Below, piece by piece: positions 33,201 to 42,121 of a stretch of 64,000 nt of DNA. Source of the DNA: Pedobacter cryoconitis (GTDB lineage: Bacteria > Bacteroidota > Bacteroidia > Sphingobacteriales > Sphingobacteriaceae); NCBI RefSeq assembly GCF_003259615.1, contig NZ_QLLR01000032.1:1-64000 (forward strand), read 5' to 3'. Every line of letters begins with the position of its first letter. The stretch's first letter is position 1. A program made the position numbers and the translations under genes. Below the pieces are notes generated by a model that worked only from the letters and a program-made list of their open reading frames with translations, did not search any database and had not been told where the DNA came from.

Positions 33201-35290
33201 TTAACCTGAGCAAAGGCGGACAGTTACTGAGTGTGAATAGTTTGAACTCAACACCGGGTTCACCACTAAAAGTAGAGTTCAAGAATTTCCAGATAGAAAC
33301 CCTGACCAAGTTTGCAGAGCAGGACAGCTCTTTAGTAGGCGGAGCGATTAATGGAACAGTGGACGTGAAAGAATTAACGGGCAGCCCAAAATTTGAGGCT
33401 AACCTGACAGTAGACCACCTTCGTTATCAGAAAGATCAATTGGGAACGTTACGTGTCGCGGTAAATAACAATACGGAAAACGCATTTGAAACGAATATCG
33501 CTTTAACCGGGGTACATGAGTTAAGGGTTAACGGATTCTATTATACGAAAGCTGAAAATGCTTTAGATCTCACTTTGAATATTGATAAGATAGATCTTAA
33601 AGCACTGGAAAGTGTTTCCATGGGACAGATTAAACAGGGTTCAGGAACAATAACCGGGCAACTTTCTATTAAAGGGGCCATCGCTTCACCAAAGGTATTA
33701 GGGGATATTAAATTTAACCAGGCTGCATTCAATGCAACTTATGTGAATTCATATTTCAGAATGCCGAATGAGACGATCAGCTTTACTGAAGAAGGTGTTA
33801 AATTCAATAACTTCACCATCATTGACTCGCTGAATAAACAAGCTACAATAAATGGCGGAATCCTGACCAAGGATTATAGGAACTTCAAGTTCAATATGGA
33901 TATTAAAACTGATAATTTCAGGGCACTGCATTCTACAGCGGCAGACAATGAAATGATTTATGGAACGGTCTTCTTATCCAGCCTGATCAAGGTAAGAGGT
34001 GACTTAAACCAGCCGGATATCAATATGAATGTTCAGGTAGAGAAAGGGACTAAGTTCTTTTTCGCATTACCTCCAGATGATCCTTCGGTAATCAGCCAGG
34101 AAGGGATTGTACAGTTTATTGATGCGGATGCGGCACCATTTAATGGCCAGAAAGCACTGAAAGCAGACAGTATCAGTAAATCGCCGATTAAAGGAATTAA
34201 TCTGAGTGCCAACATTAAAATTGACCCGGATGCAGAACTGAATGTGGTGGTTGACCCTGCTAATGGGGATGCGCTGAAAGTCAAAGGAACAGCCAACCTG
34301 ATTGCAACGATGGACCCTAGCGGTAAGACAAGCCTAACGGGCCGTTATGATCTGAATGAGGGTTCTTATAACTTATCTATCGGTGGTCTGGCCAAAAGAT
34401 CATTTAAACTGGTTAAAGGAAGCAGTATCATCTGGACAGGAGAGCCTACAGAAGCAAATGTAGACCTGACTGCACTGTACGAAGTAAGTGCAGCGCCAAT
34501 TGACTTGCTGAACCAGCCTGATATGGTTCAAGCTAAAACCAAGCTGCCTTTCCAGGTTTATTTATATATGAAAGATCAGTTGATGAAACCTACCATATCC
34601 TTTAAACTGGATATGCCAGTAAATGAGCAGGGTGCTTTGGGCGGACAGGTTTATACGAAGATACAGAATGTAAACAGGGATGAAGGGCAATTGAATAAAC
34701 AGGTATTTGCTTTATTAGCACTAGGCCGGTTCATTGCAGACAATCCATTTGAGAGTCTTGTTGGCGGCGGGGGCGGTGTATCCTCAATGGCCCGTTCAAG
34801 TGTGAGTAATTTACTGACAGATCAGTTAAACAATCTGGCTTCTGATTTGGTTAAAGGCGTAGATATAAACTTCGGAGTGAATTCATCTGAAGATTACTCT
34901 ACAGGTTCATTACAGCAAAAAACAGATCTGGAAGTAGGTTTATCTAAAAAACTACTGAATGACAGGTTAACAGTAACTGTGGGAAGTTCATTTGGTCTGG
35001 AAGGCCCGCAGGCACCCGGACAGAACTCAACCAATATTGCAGGTAATGTAAACGTGGAGTATGCGCTTTCCGCTGATGGCAGATACCGTTTAAGAGCTTA
35101 CAGACGTAATCAGAATGAAGGTGTAATTGAAGGGCAGATTATTGAGACAGGTGTTGGATTTGCTTTAGTTGTTGATTATAATAAATTCAAAGAGATCTTC
35201 CAGAAAAGAAGAAAGCGGAATCAGATCACCACGGAGCAGAAACCAAAAGAAAAAGCTGTGAATACTACACCAGCAAAAAGTGAAAAATAA
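30272..35290 (+). CDS. tamB: TamB-family translocation and assembly module protein
   Basis: A 1672-residue AsmA/TamB-like protein. An N-terminal anchor helix (about 8-29, VVLWIIATIILLVVGIAISL) is followed by a very long beta-rich body thought to form a periplasm-spanning groove for lipids or nascent outer-membrane proteins. The last 350 residues match the TamB (DUF490) domain (LTGRYDLNEGSYNLSIGGL, RSFKLVKGSSIIWTGEPTEA, QLNKQVFALLALGRFI). The start is TTG at 30272, since the frame has a stop at 30248-30250 and no ATG before the anchor helix. The lipidated barrel partner follows after 69 bp, forming the expected tamB-tamL pair. Confidence 0.95.
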   Translation: MNKYVRKSLKVVLWIIATIILLVVGIAISLNIPAVQDFVKGKAIAYLKNKTHTEVSLESIKIALPKDIVLNKFYMEDKKGDTLLYAQKLAVDISLFKLLNNKIEINNIELEKIRANVTRINPDTTFNFSFLLDAFLSEQKKPEDEVKKDTTSTMKFSISKISLKDIGIVYRDDVAGNDVSVYLGEFQTNIKDFDLDNQHYVIKDLILKNTSLKYLQQKPLTQLAAHLEKSIDTAKTASGKLPLVEIQDVNFNNVKINFNDMLSDMRADLNINELNLKKLFADLTKSDFKLEEATLNKSNILFAFKPLSVASGTKSVDSTTAKPSALAVLVSKLNLAENNIQYDNLAVKPTAKGLDYNHLKINGLGLNAEQLSYSQAGIKVNVKSGAFKERSGFELSKLQGDVIYSDKMVKLTNLVFKTPNTNIENNTTLNYTSLDDLTKHPEKVKINITLKNAVLGLKDATYFSDAIPADYRNEKIKITARANGYMNNLSIPQLQISGLKSTNIEVNGTVKGLPDVNKTFLDLNIKRFSLTKRDLLVVIPKKSLPANIELPNTIVANGKFKGSMTDFNTDFNINTDMGAAKLIAGMKGPKGKESYTANINLNNFNVGRLLKMQPQLGRISVKATVNGTGLDAKTANAKINAQLLSAYYNKYTYRNLLLSGTYSGQKMNIKSEMADTNANFNLTAFVNMAGKYPAVKADLNLKQVDLQKLNFSATELRMAGVVKADIKTADPNYLNGDVSIRGLQLVKDGQRFNVDTIDAHAEATANHTLLTLKSELLSARVDGQYQLTNLAPAMINQINKYYAFGEVTRIPDQRFRFNMKIYNPKFIKNFVPELTTFSPSRINGLLDTKKDSLVMNAWIPQVVYGDYQVDSTRLTVDNANQKLNYKLLVKHVQSKSIALYNTELSGEAANNILGVNIFLRDSKLKDKYVLGGTFKSINKNFQFSFDPQKLLLNYDKWSVSPENFIQFGASGILANQFNLSKGGQLLSVNSLNSTPGSPLKVEFKNFQIETLTKFAEQDSSLVGGAINGTVDVKELTGSPKFEANLTVDHLRYQKDQLGTLRVAVNNNTENAFETNIALTGVHELRVNGFYYTKAENALDLTLNIDKIDLKALESVSMGQIKQGSGTITGQLSIKGAIASPKVLGDIKFNQAAFNATYVNSYFRMPNETISFTEEGVKFNNFTIIDSLNKQATINGGILTKDYRNFKFNMDIKTDNFRALHSTAADNEMIYGTVFLSSLIKVRGDLNQPDINMNVQVEKGTKFFFALPPDDPSVISQEGIVQFIDADAAPFNGQKALKADSISKSPIKGINLSANIKIDPDAELNVVVDPANGDALKVKGTANLIATMDPSGKTSLTGRYDLNEGSYNLSIGGLAKRSFKLVKGSSIIWTGEPTEANVDLTALYEVSAAPIDLLNQPDMVQAKTKLPFQVYLYMKDQLMKPTISFKLDMPVNEQGALGGQVYTKIQNVNRDEGQLNKQVFALLALGRFIADNPFESLVGGGGGVSSMARSSVSNLLTDQLNNLASDLVKGVDINFGVNSSEDYSTGSLQQKTDLEVGLSKKLLNDRLTVTVGSSFGLEGPQAPGQNSTNIAGNVNVEYALSADGRYRLRAYRRNQNEGVIEGQIIETGVGFALVVDYNKFKEIFQKRRKRNQITTEQKPKEKAVNTTPAKSEK

Positions 35291-35310
35291 GATTTAATAT
35301 AAAAAACAAA

Positions 35311-35340
35311 GGCTTCTGCAGATTTAAACCTGCAGAAGCT
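35311..35340. terminator. Intercistronic hairpin between tamB and tamL
   Basis: GCTTCTGCAG (35312-35321) pairs perfectly with CTGCAGAAGC (35330-35339) around an 8-base loop, 20 bp after the tamB stop. On the plus strand no T-run follows, so it may attenuate or process the tamB-tamL message rather than end it. On the minus strand it is followed by TTTGTTTTTT. Confidence 0.5.
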
Positions 35341-35359
35341 TATCAAACATAAGTACTGA

Positions 35360-37651
35360 ATGAAAAAAATAGTTCTACCCTCTTTATTAATCATTTCATG
35401 TTTAGTGTGGGCTGCCTGCAGTAATACTAAGTATCTGAAACCCGGACAGACCTTATATACAGGTGCTGAGGTAAAGATCAATCCCGATTCTTCTTCAAAA
35501 ATTGCAGATGAAAAGAATGTAAAGAGCGATTTAGAAAGCAAAACAAGACCTGCACCTAATAAGACGATCCTGGGTTTAAGACCCAAATTATATATTTATA
35601 ACCTTGCCGGTGAGCCTAAAAAACCTAAAGGTATCCGCCACTGGCTAAGAACTAAGGTTGGAGAGCCACCTGTATTGCTGAGTGATGTCAAATTAAAAAG
35701 CAACAATGCCATATTAACAAGTTATCTGATTAGCCAGGGATACCTGCAATCTGTAGTCACAGGGGACACTATTGTTAAGAACCGTTCAGCTAAAGCTGTT
35801 TATACAGCAGAAACAGGTACGCGCTATAAAATCAACAACATCACTTTTCCTAAGGACACAGGGAACCTGGCCAATATTGTGAACCAGAACAAAGGAAAAA
35901 CACTGCTTAAAAAGGGAGATTTTTATAACCTTGAAGTCTTTAAAAATGAGCGTATCCGTATTGACAACGACCTGAAAGAAAATGGTTATTTCTATTTCAG
36001 TCCGGATTACCTGATACTTCAGGTAGATAGTACTATCGGAAAAAGCCAGGTTAATATTACAGTGAAAGTAAAGGATATAGCACCTGACGCAGGTTTGAAG
36101 CCTTATACAATCAAAGAGATTAAGATATATCCGAACTATTCCTTAAGAAGGGATTCTGTACTGAGGAAACTGCAACCTATTGAGTATAATGATTTCGAGA
36201 TCTATGATGATAAAAAAACATTTAAACCTCGTTTATTTGATAGACTGGTCTTCTTTAAAAAAGGGGAAACTTATAACAGAAAAGATCATAACCAGTCTTT
36301 AAACAGAATGGTTAATATCAATGCTTTCCAGGCTGTTAAAGCGGAATTTCTACCGGTTGACAGTTTTAAAAATAACCAGCTGGATTTGAATATTTATCTG
36401 ACCCCTTTAAAGAAAAACTCTTTATCATTTGCGGTAACAGGAACAAGTAAATCAAACAACTTTGTAGGTTCGGAAGTGAAAGTAACACAAACTACCAGGA
36501 ACCTGTTCCGGGGTGCTGAACAACTAGATGTAAGTGTTGGCGGTGGCTTTGAAACACAGGTGAGCGGACAAGCACAAAACCTCAATTCTTATTCATTTAC
36601 AGCGCAGGGTAAATTAACTTTTCCAAGGTTTATCGTTCCTTTTTACAAACCAAGCAGTACCACAGCCTTTATTCCAAAAACTATTGCGTCTTTATCTTAT
36701 GAATTGTTAAGCAGAGGATCTTTATATGACTTAAGTTCATTTAAAGCGGAATACGGCTATTTATGGAAAGAAAACTTGTATAAAGAACATACTTTTAATC
36801 CTATATCGCTTACTTATGTCCGCCCAGGTATAAAAACTAAGGACACGGCTGGCTTATATGCGGCTAATCCCGGGCTAAAAAATATTCTGGACAGACAGTT
36901 TATCATTGGAAGCAGTTACAACTTCACCTACACCAATCAAATGGAAGATGCCAGAAGAAATAATATCTATTTCAATGGGAACATACAAACAGGTGGAAAC
37001 GTTTGGGGATTATTCGTCCCAAAGAATAGTGAAGGTGACAAATCAATTTTTAACGTCCCTTTAACGCAATTCATAAGACTGGAAACTGACCTTAGAGATT
37101 ATTATAAAATCAATAGAAACGTGATTTGGGCTAATCGTCTTAACCTCGGGTATGGCTATGCTTACGGAAACAGTACTTCCATGCCATTCGTGAAACAGTT
37201 TTTTGCGGGAGGAACAAATGATATTCGTGGGTTTGCCTCAAGATCGCTTGGCCCTGGTACCTTTAAGGTGCCAGATACAGTACAATTCGCTGATCAGAGT
37301 GGTGATATAAAAATTATGCTGAATACTGAGCTGCGTTTTAAATTAGTCAGTGTTTTATACGGTGCCTTGTTTGCTGATGCCGGAAACGTCTGGCTGCGAA
37401 AAGAAGATCCTTTAAGACCAGGTTCAGGTTTCAAATTAAATAATGCTTTAAGCCAAATGGCAGTCTCTACCGGAGCAGGTTTACGTGTAGATGCTAAAAT
37501 CTTTGTGGTCCGTTTAGACGTGGCCTTCCCCATCAGAAAACCATACTTACCAGAAGGACAAAGATGGGTAATTGATCAGGTTGCTTTCGGTGATAAAACC
37601 TGGAGAAAAGAAAATTTAGTTTATAACATAGGAATTGGCTATCCATTTTAA
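35360..37651 (+). CDS. tamL: TamL, lipidated BamA/TamA-family outer-membrane barrel
   Basis: A 763-residue Omp85-family protein. The N-terminus reads CLVWAACSNTKYLKPGQTLY, a signal with a lipobox-like WAAC, so Cys20 is probably lipidated, the trait that distinguishes Bacteroidota TamL from proteobacterial TamA. POTRA-like repeats occupy about 25-340. The C-terminal barrel contains the Omp85 hallmarks FFAGGTNDIRGFASRSLGPG (the conserved RGF) and ends in an aromatic residue (NIGIGYPF). Together with TamB it should help insert outer-membrane proteins or move phospholipids. The YihY-like gene follows after 46 bp. Confidence 0.95.
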   Translation: MKKIVLPSLLIISCLVWAACSNTKYLKPGQTLYTGAEVKINPDSSSKIADEKNVKSDLESKTRPAPNKTILGLRPKLYIYNLAGEPKKPKGIRHWLRTKVGEPPVLLSDVKLKSNNAILTSYLISQGYLQSVVTGDTIVKNRSAKAVYTAETGTRYKINNITFPKDTGNLANIVNQNKGKTLLKKGDFYNLEVFKNERIRIDNDLKENGYFYFSPDYLILQVDSTIGKSQVNITVKVKDIAPDAGLKPYTIKEIKIYPNYSLRRDSVLRKLQPIEYNDFEIYDDKKTFKPRLFDRLVFFKKGETYNRKDHNQSLNRMVNINAFQAVKAEFLPVDSFKNNQLDLNIYLTPLKKNSLSFAVTGTSKSNNFVGSEVKVTQTTRNLFRGAEQLDVSVGGGFETQVSGQAQNLNSYSFTAQGKLTFPRFIVPFYKPSSTTAFIPKTIASLSYELLSRGSLYDLSSFKAEYGYLWKENLYKEHTFNPISLTYVRPGIKTKDTAGLYAANPGLKNILDRQFIIGSSYNFTYTNQMEDARRNNIYFNGNIQTGGNVWGLFVPKNSEGDKSIFNVPLTQFIRLETDLRDYYKINRNVIWANRLNLGYGYAYGNSTSMPFVKQFFAGGTNDIRGFASRSLGPGTFKVPDTVQFADQSGDIKIMLNTELRFKLVSVLYGALFADAGNVWLRKEDPLRPGSGFKLNNALSQMAVSTGAGLRVDAKIFVVRLDVAFPIRKPYLPEGQRWVIDQVAFGDKTWRKENLVYNIGIGYPF

Positions 37652-37697
37652 CAATCAATATTGCTGGGACGAAAACTTCCTCTAAGACCTCTATCTA

Positions 37698-38720
37698 ATG
37701 AAAATAATACATAAAATCAAACACTTCTTTATTGCGCTGTACCATTTGTTTGTGGCGGCCGGTGCAGGATTTATCGAAGACCGTGTGATGAAATTAAGCG
37801 CGGCACTTGCTTACTATACGATTTTCTCTTTAACTCCACTGATCATCATTGTTATTGCAGCTGCAAGTATATTTTTCAACAATAAAATAAATCCAGGTAC
37901 CGAATTATTTGCGCAGATCAGTGACATGGTAAGCCCTGAAGCGGCCAAACAAATACAAGGATTTGTAGCGAACGCCAATCTTACCGGTAAAAGCACTATC
38001 GGTTTGATCATTGGAATCGGAACTTTGATTGTTGGTTCCACCGCGATCTTCATAGAAATACAAGACAGTATCAATATGATCTGGAAAGTGAAAGCTGTCC
38101 CTAAAAAAGGCTGGTTAAAAATGCTGACCAACAGGTTACTTTCCTTTTCACTGATTATATCAATGGGTTTCCTGCTACTGGTTTCACTGGTTATTAACAG
38201 TATCGTAGTCGGGCTGGGTTCTAAATTGGGAGAGTTAGTGAGCAGGAGCAAAATAGGTGAAGTTATTCCTGTAGCCGATACTACCACTACCCTATTGATC
38301 TATATCCTGAACAATGCTTTCACTTTAGCGGCTGTAACTGCCGTGTTTACCATTATTTTCAAAGTATTGCCAGATGTTATTCTACGCTGGAAATCTGCCA
38401 TTATAGGCGCATTATTCACCGCGCTGCTCTTCAGTTTAGGTAAATACCTGATTGGCGTTTACATCGAAAAAGGAAATCCGGCATCAGCATTTGGGGCGGC
38501 AAGTTCGATTATTGTGATCTTGTTATGGATTTATTATACCTCCATTATTTTGTACTTCGGAGCTGAGTTTACGCAAGCCTACGCAGAGAAATATGATAAA
38601 GGGATAAGACCAAGTAAGTATGCAGTGCATACTCAGATTACCGTGGTCGAAGCGAAAGTGGATGTTTTACCTCCGCAACATCCAAAGGATACAAAAACTA
38701 CAGAAACAGAATCGGCTTAA
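37698..38720 (+). CDS. YihY/BrkB-family inner-membrane protein
   Basis: A 340-residue membrane protein of the YihY (formerly RNase BN-like) family. It has about six helices, including the family motif KLSAALAYYTIFSLTPLIIIV near residue 27, then IIGIGTLIVGSTAIFIEIQDSI and LLWIYYTSIILYFGAEFTQ. Its function is unknown; nuclease activity once assigned to the family was an error. It follows tamL closely and may belong to the same transcript. Its last codons and stop sit in a palindrome shared with the convergent parE end, with a 4-bp overlap of the two genes. Confidence 0.9.
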   Translation: MKIIHKIKHFFIALYHLFVAAGAGFIEDRVMKLSAALAYYTIFSLTPLIIIVIAAASIFFNNKINPGTELFAQISDMVSPEAAKQIQGFVANANLTGKSTIGLIIGIGTLIVGSTAIFIEIQDSINMIWKVKAVPKKGWLKMLTNRLLSFSLIISMGFLLLVSLVINSIVVGLGSKLGELVSRSKIGEVIPVADTTTTLLIYILNNAFTLAAVTAVFTIIFKVLPDVILRWKSAIIGALFTALLFSLGKYLIGVYIEKGNPASAFGAASSIIVILLWIYYTSIILYFGAEFTQAYAEKYDKGIRPSKYAVHTQITVVEAKVDVLPPQHPKDTKTTETESA

Positions 38721-38730
38721 GCCGATTCTG
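38707..38730. terminator. Palindromic bidirectional terminator shared by two stop codons
   Basis: A 24-bp perfect palindrome with arms CAGAATCGGCTT and AAGCCGATTCTG. The TAA of the YihY gene (38718-38720) and the TAA of parE (38719-38717, minus) meet at its centre. Each arm is the 3' coding end of one gene, so both proteins end in Glu-Ser-Ala. Hairpin formation in either transcript is expected, although flanking T-runs are weak. Confidence 0.7.
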
Positions 38731-40636
38731 CAATTTCGTCTGCTACTATATCTTCAGAAACTGCCGCTGTCGCCGCATCTAAATCAGCAGAGATTAACGC
38801 TTCTACCGTATCTTTCTCTACCCTTAAGTTTCTGATAATATGCTGTTGTCTGTCTGGTGTATTTTTACCCATATAGTATTCCAGCAAATTCTTAATCGTC
38901 TGATCTTTCAGAATCACCGGGTCCAGGCGAATATCCTTACCGATAAATAAGCCAAACTCATCAGGAGAGATCTCTCCCAAACCTTTAAATCGTGTAATCT
39001 CAGGCTTATTTCCTAATTTCTCTATTGCTTTCTTACGTTCATCATCGCTATAGCAATAAATAGTTTCTTTTTTATTACGTACCCTGAATAAAGGAGTCTG
39101 CAGAATATATACATGTCCGGCTCTGACCAGGTCAGGGAAGAACTGCAAAAAGAAAGTCATCATCAATAACCTGATGTGCATACCATCCACATCGGCATCG
39201 GTAGCGATCACGATATTGTTATAATGCAAACCTTCCAGTCCGTCTTCAATATTCAGTGCGTGCTGCAATAAATTGAATTCCTCATTTTCATAAACCACCT
39301 TTTTAGTCAGCTCATAACAATTCAAAGGTTTACCCTTTAAACTGAATACGGCCTGGCAATCCACATCCCTTGATTTGGTAATAGATCCTGATGCAGAATC
39401 CCCCTCGGTAATAAACAAGGTAGTTTCATAACGTTTTTCATGCGTACTGCTGAAATGGACTTTACAATCTCTGAGTTTTTTATTGTGAAGCGATGCCTTT
39501 TTAGCCCGGTCATTCGCCAGTTTCTTAATTCCGGCAATATCCTTACGCTCGCGTTCAGATTGCAGGATACGCTTTAATAAAGCGTCTGCAACATCAGTAT
39601 GCTTATGGAGGTAATCATCCAGCTCTTTCTTGACGAAATCGTTGATGAAAGTACGTACAGAAGGTCCTTCAGGTCCCATATTCTGAGAGCCTAATTTAGT
39701 TTTCGTCTGTGACTCAAATACCGGCTCCTGCACACGAACAGAAATCGCAGCGATAATGGAAGAACGAATATCAGAAGCCTCGTATTCTTTTTTATAGAAC
39801 TCACGGATTGTTTTCACGACCGCTTCTCTGAAAGCCGCCTGGTGTGTACCACCCTGGGTCGTGTGCTGCCCATTCACAAAAGAATGATAATCCTCTCCAT
39901 ACTGCTGACCATGGGTCATTGCAATTTCTATATCATTCCCTTTCAGGTGAATAATCGGATAACGGATATTCTCTACATCGGCTACCTTATGCAGCAAATC
40001 ATACAGACCGCGTTCCGACAAGTATTTTTGATTGTTAAAATTAACCGTTAAACCAGTATTCAGGAACACATAGTTCCAGATCATACTTTCTACAAAATCA
40101 GGGATATAATGGTAATTCCTGAAAATAGTCTCATCAGGATAAAAAGTAATGGCAGTACCATTTCTTTGTGTCGTATCAATAATCGGATGATCCAGGGTGA
40201 TCTCCCCTCTTGAAAACTCTACCTTTTTCGTTTTTCCATCACGGTAAGATTGCACCACGAAATTAGTCGATAAAGCATTGACTGCTTTCGTACCCACCCC
40301 GTTCAGCCCTACTGATTTCTGGAAAGCGTTACTGTCATATTTACCACCGGTATTGATCTTCGACACACAGTCAATCACTTTACCCAATGGAATACCACGG
40401 CCATAATCACGTACATTCACCTTAGAATCAGAAACAGTAATATCAATTGTACGACCGGAACCCATGACAAACTCATCAATAGAGTTATCCATGATTTCCT
40501 TGAGCAAGACATAAATACCGTCATCCTGAGCGGAGCCATCACCCAACTTCCCGATATACATACCAGGGCGCAATCTGATGTGTTCTTTCCAGTCCAGTGA
40601 CCGTATACTGTCATCGTTATATATAGGTTCAGCCAT
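38717..40636 (-). CDS. parE: DNA topoisomerase IV subunit B
   Basis: A 639-residue GHKL ATPase subunit that works with ParC in decatenation. Motifs include LRPGMYIGKLGDG, EIMDNSIDEFVMG, RDYGRGIPLG, GLNGVGTKAVNAL, and the Toprim sequence TLFITEGDSASGS, with metal aspartates in VIATDADVDGMHIR. The frame opens at 40657, but ATG 40636 (MAEPIYNDDS) is chosen because a consensus -7 element at 40655-40662 would start the transcript downstream of the earlier ATG. Size (about 640) and the residues around the ATP lid favour ParE over GyrB. The 3' end overlaps the YihY gene in a shared palindrome. Confidence 0.94.
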   Translation of the reverse strand: MAEPIYNDDSIRSLDWKEHIRLRPGMYIGKLGDGSAQDDGIYVLLKEIMDNSIDEFVMGSGRTIDITVSDSKVNVRDYGRGIPLGKVIDCVSKINTGGKYDSNAFQKSVGLNGVGTKAVNALSTNFVVQSYRDGKTKKVEFSRGEITLDHPIIDTTQRNGTAITFYPDETIFRNYHYIPDFVESMIWNYVFLNTGLTVNFNNQKYLSERGLYDLLHKVADVENIRYPIIHLKGNDIEIAMTHGQQYGEDYHSFVNGQHTTQGGTHQAAFREAVVKTIREFYKKEYEASDIRSSIIAAISVRVQEPVFESQTKTKLGSQNMGPEGPSVRTFINDFVKKELDDYLHKHTDVADALLKRILQSERERKDIAGIKKLANDRAKKASLHNKKLRDCKVHFSSTHEKRYETTLFITEGDSASGSITKSRDVDCQAVFSLKGKPLNCYELTKKVVYENEEFNLLQHALNIEDGLEGLHYNNIVIATDADVDGMHIRLLMMTFFLQFFPDLVRAGHVYILQTPLFRVRNKKETIYCYSDDERKKAIEKLGNKPEITRFKGLGEISPDEFGLFIGKDIRLDPVILKDQTIKNLLEYYMGKNTPDRQQHIIRNLRVEKDTVEALISADLDAATAAVSEDIVADEIAESA

Positions 40637-40654
40637 AATCTTTGTGTAGAACTG

Positions 40655-40662
40655 CAAATTTA
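40655..40662 (-). promoter_or_regulatory. parE promoter -7 element
   Basis: The minus-strand word TAAATTTG fits TAnnTTTG exactly, about 19 bp before the preferred parE ATG. The predicted start site near 40648 would leave a very short leader and excludes the upstream ATG at 40657. The -33 match is weak. Confidence 0.5.
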
Positions 40663-40744
40663 ATGAATAGCTACCTCAATTAAACATCAAAGTTTCAACA
40701 AATACACATTTTGCCTTACCTTCGTGCATTTACCTCAGCTATAC

Positions 40745-42121
40745 ATGCAGCCTAAAAAACAACTTTCCCTTTTCGATCTGTCTATGATCGTTGTCAGCCT
40801 GGTCATCGGAATGGGCATCTTCCGTACACCAGTTAATGTAGCTGCTAAGGCACAGATCCCTGAATTATTCTTTCTGGCCTGGATTATAGGTGGTTTAGTG
40901 GCCTATTGCGGCGCACTCATCTATGCAGAAATAGGTTCACGTTTTCCGGTAACCGGCGGTTATTACAAGATCTTTTCTACCTGTTACCATCCTTCGGTAG
41001 CCTTTGCCATTAACGGTGTTGTCGTGTTAACCAATGCCGCTTCTATGGCGGCTGTAACTTTAATCGGTTCAGAATACCTGAGCAGTGTTATTTTTCCTCC
41101 AGCAATGCAGACCGACTTTTACCGGCTTGTGGTCGCTGCGGTAACGATACTTATATTTTACAGTATCAACCTCATGGGCTTAAAAGCAAGTTCAAAAGTA
41201 CAGAATGTATTAACGGTCATTAAAATAACTCTTGTACTTACCTTGATTTGCGCTATATTTTTCGGCGGACAAACCGAAACCATCACCCCTGTATTTAAAA
41301 CCGCCTCAGGTGTTATGCCTGTCTGGTCAGATTACGGGAAAGCATTGGGGATTTGCCTGATCGCAGTTACTTTTTCTTTTGCCGGATATACACAAACTAT
41401 CAATTTGGGTGGTGAAGTTAAGGATGCCAAGAAGATCATCCCCAAAGGAATTAAAATAGGTCTGTTTATGATCATTTCCCTATACCTATTAATCAATTAT
41501 GCTTATGTCAAAGTGATAGGATTTGAACAGCTGAAAACTGCCCATAGCATTGCAGCGATATTAGCAGGAAAGATTTTCGGTCCCGCAGGCTTCACTATAC
41601 TTTCTGCGGTTATATTTTTATCTGTTCTGGGTTATGTTAATGTGAATCTGCTGAGTAATCCAAGAGCTATGTTTGCCATGGGTGAAGAAAAAGCATTACC
41701 TTCTGTTTTTGCACAAAAGAGTAAGAAAACAGAGGTGATGGTAGTGAGCCTGACTACTTTTACTGCGCTGGTGATGACTACGCTCTTTTTCGCACAGACT
41801 TTCGATAAAATTGTCAACTACTCCATTATCCTGGAATGTATCGGAACAGCAAGTTCAGCAGCTACTTTATTTATCCTGCGCAGAACTACTGCTCATTTAG
41901 ATAAAAGCAGTATATATAGGATGAAATGGTATCCTGTGCTCCCTGTGCTATTTATTTCTTTTTATTTATTCGTTGGGATCAGTATTTATCAGGATGATCC
42001 ATCGGCTGCTATCAATGGATTGTATATATTTATAGGATTCGTAGCCATTTATTTTATTTCAAAAACATTCAACAAAAAGAAGAAAATAACCGATGCAGCA
42101 GAAGGAACTGCCCTTAAGTAA
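40745..42121 (+). CDS. APC-family amino-acid permease
   Basis: A 458-residue transporter with about 12 membrane helices of the amino acid-polyamine-organocation superfamily. The first helix has the unwound substrate-binding motif VIGMGIFRTP. YAEIGSRFPVTGGYYKIF and AVTFSFAGYTQTINLGGEVKDAKK are typical of LAT/YfnA-like permeases. An in-frame GTG at 40724 exists, but ATG 40745 (MQPKKQLSLFDL) is preferred since a -7-like TACCTTCG overlaps the upstream start. The MFS gene starts inside its last 29 bp, so the two transporters are translationally linked. The substrate is not predictable. Confidence 0.9.
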   Translation: MQPKKQLSLFDLSMIVVSLVIGMGIFRTPVNVAAKAQIPELFFLAWIIGGLVAYCGALIYAEIGSRFPVTGGYYKIFSTCYHPSVAFAINGVVVLTNAASMAAVTLIGSEYLSSVIFPPAMQTDFYRLVVAAVTILIFYSINLMGLKASSKVQNVLTVIKITLVLTLICAIFFGGQTETITPVFKTASGVMPVWSDYGKALGICLIAVTFSFAGYTQTINLGGEVKDAKKIIPKGIKIGLFMIISLYLLINYAYVKVIGFEQLKTAHSIAAILAGKIFGPAGFTILSAVIFLSVLGYVNVNLLSNPRAMFAMGEEKALPSVFAQKSKKTEVMVVSLTTFTALVMTTLFFAQTFDKIVNYSIILECIGTASSAATLFILRRTTAHLDKSSIYRMKWYPVLPVLFISFYLFVGISIYQDDPSAAINGLYIFIGFVAIYFISKTFNKKKKITDAAEGTALK

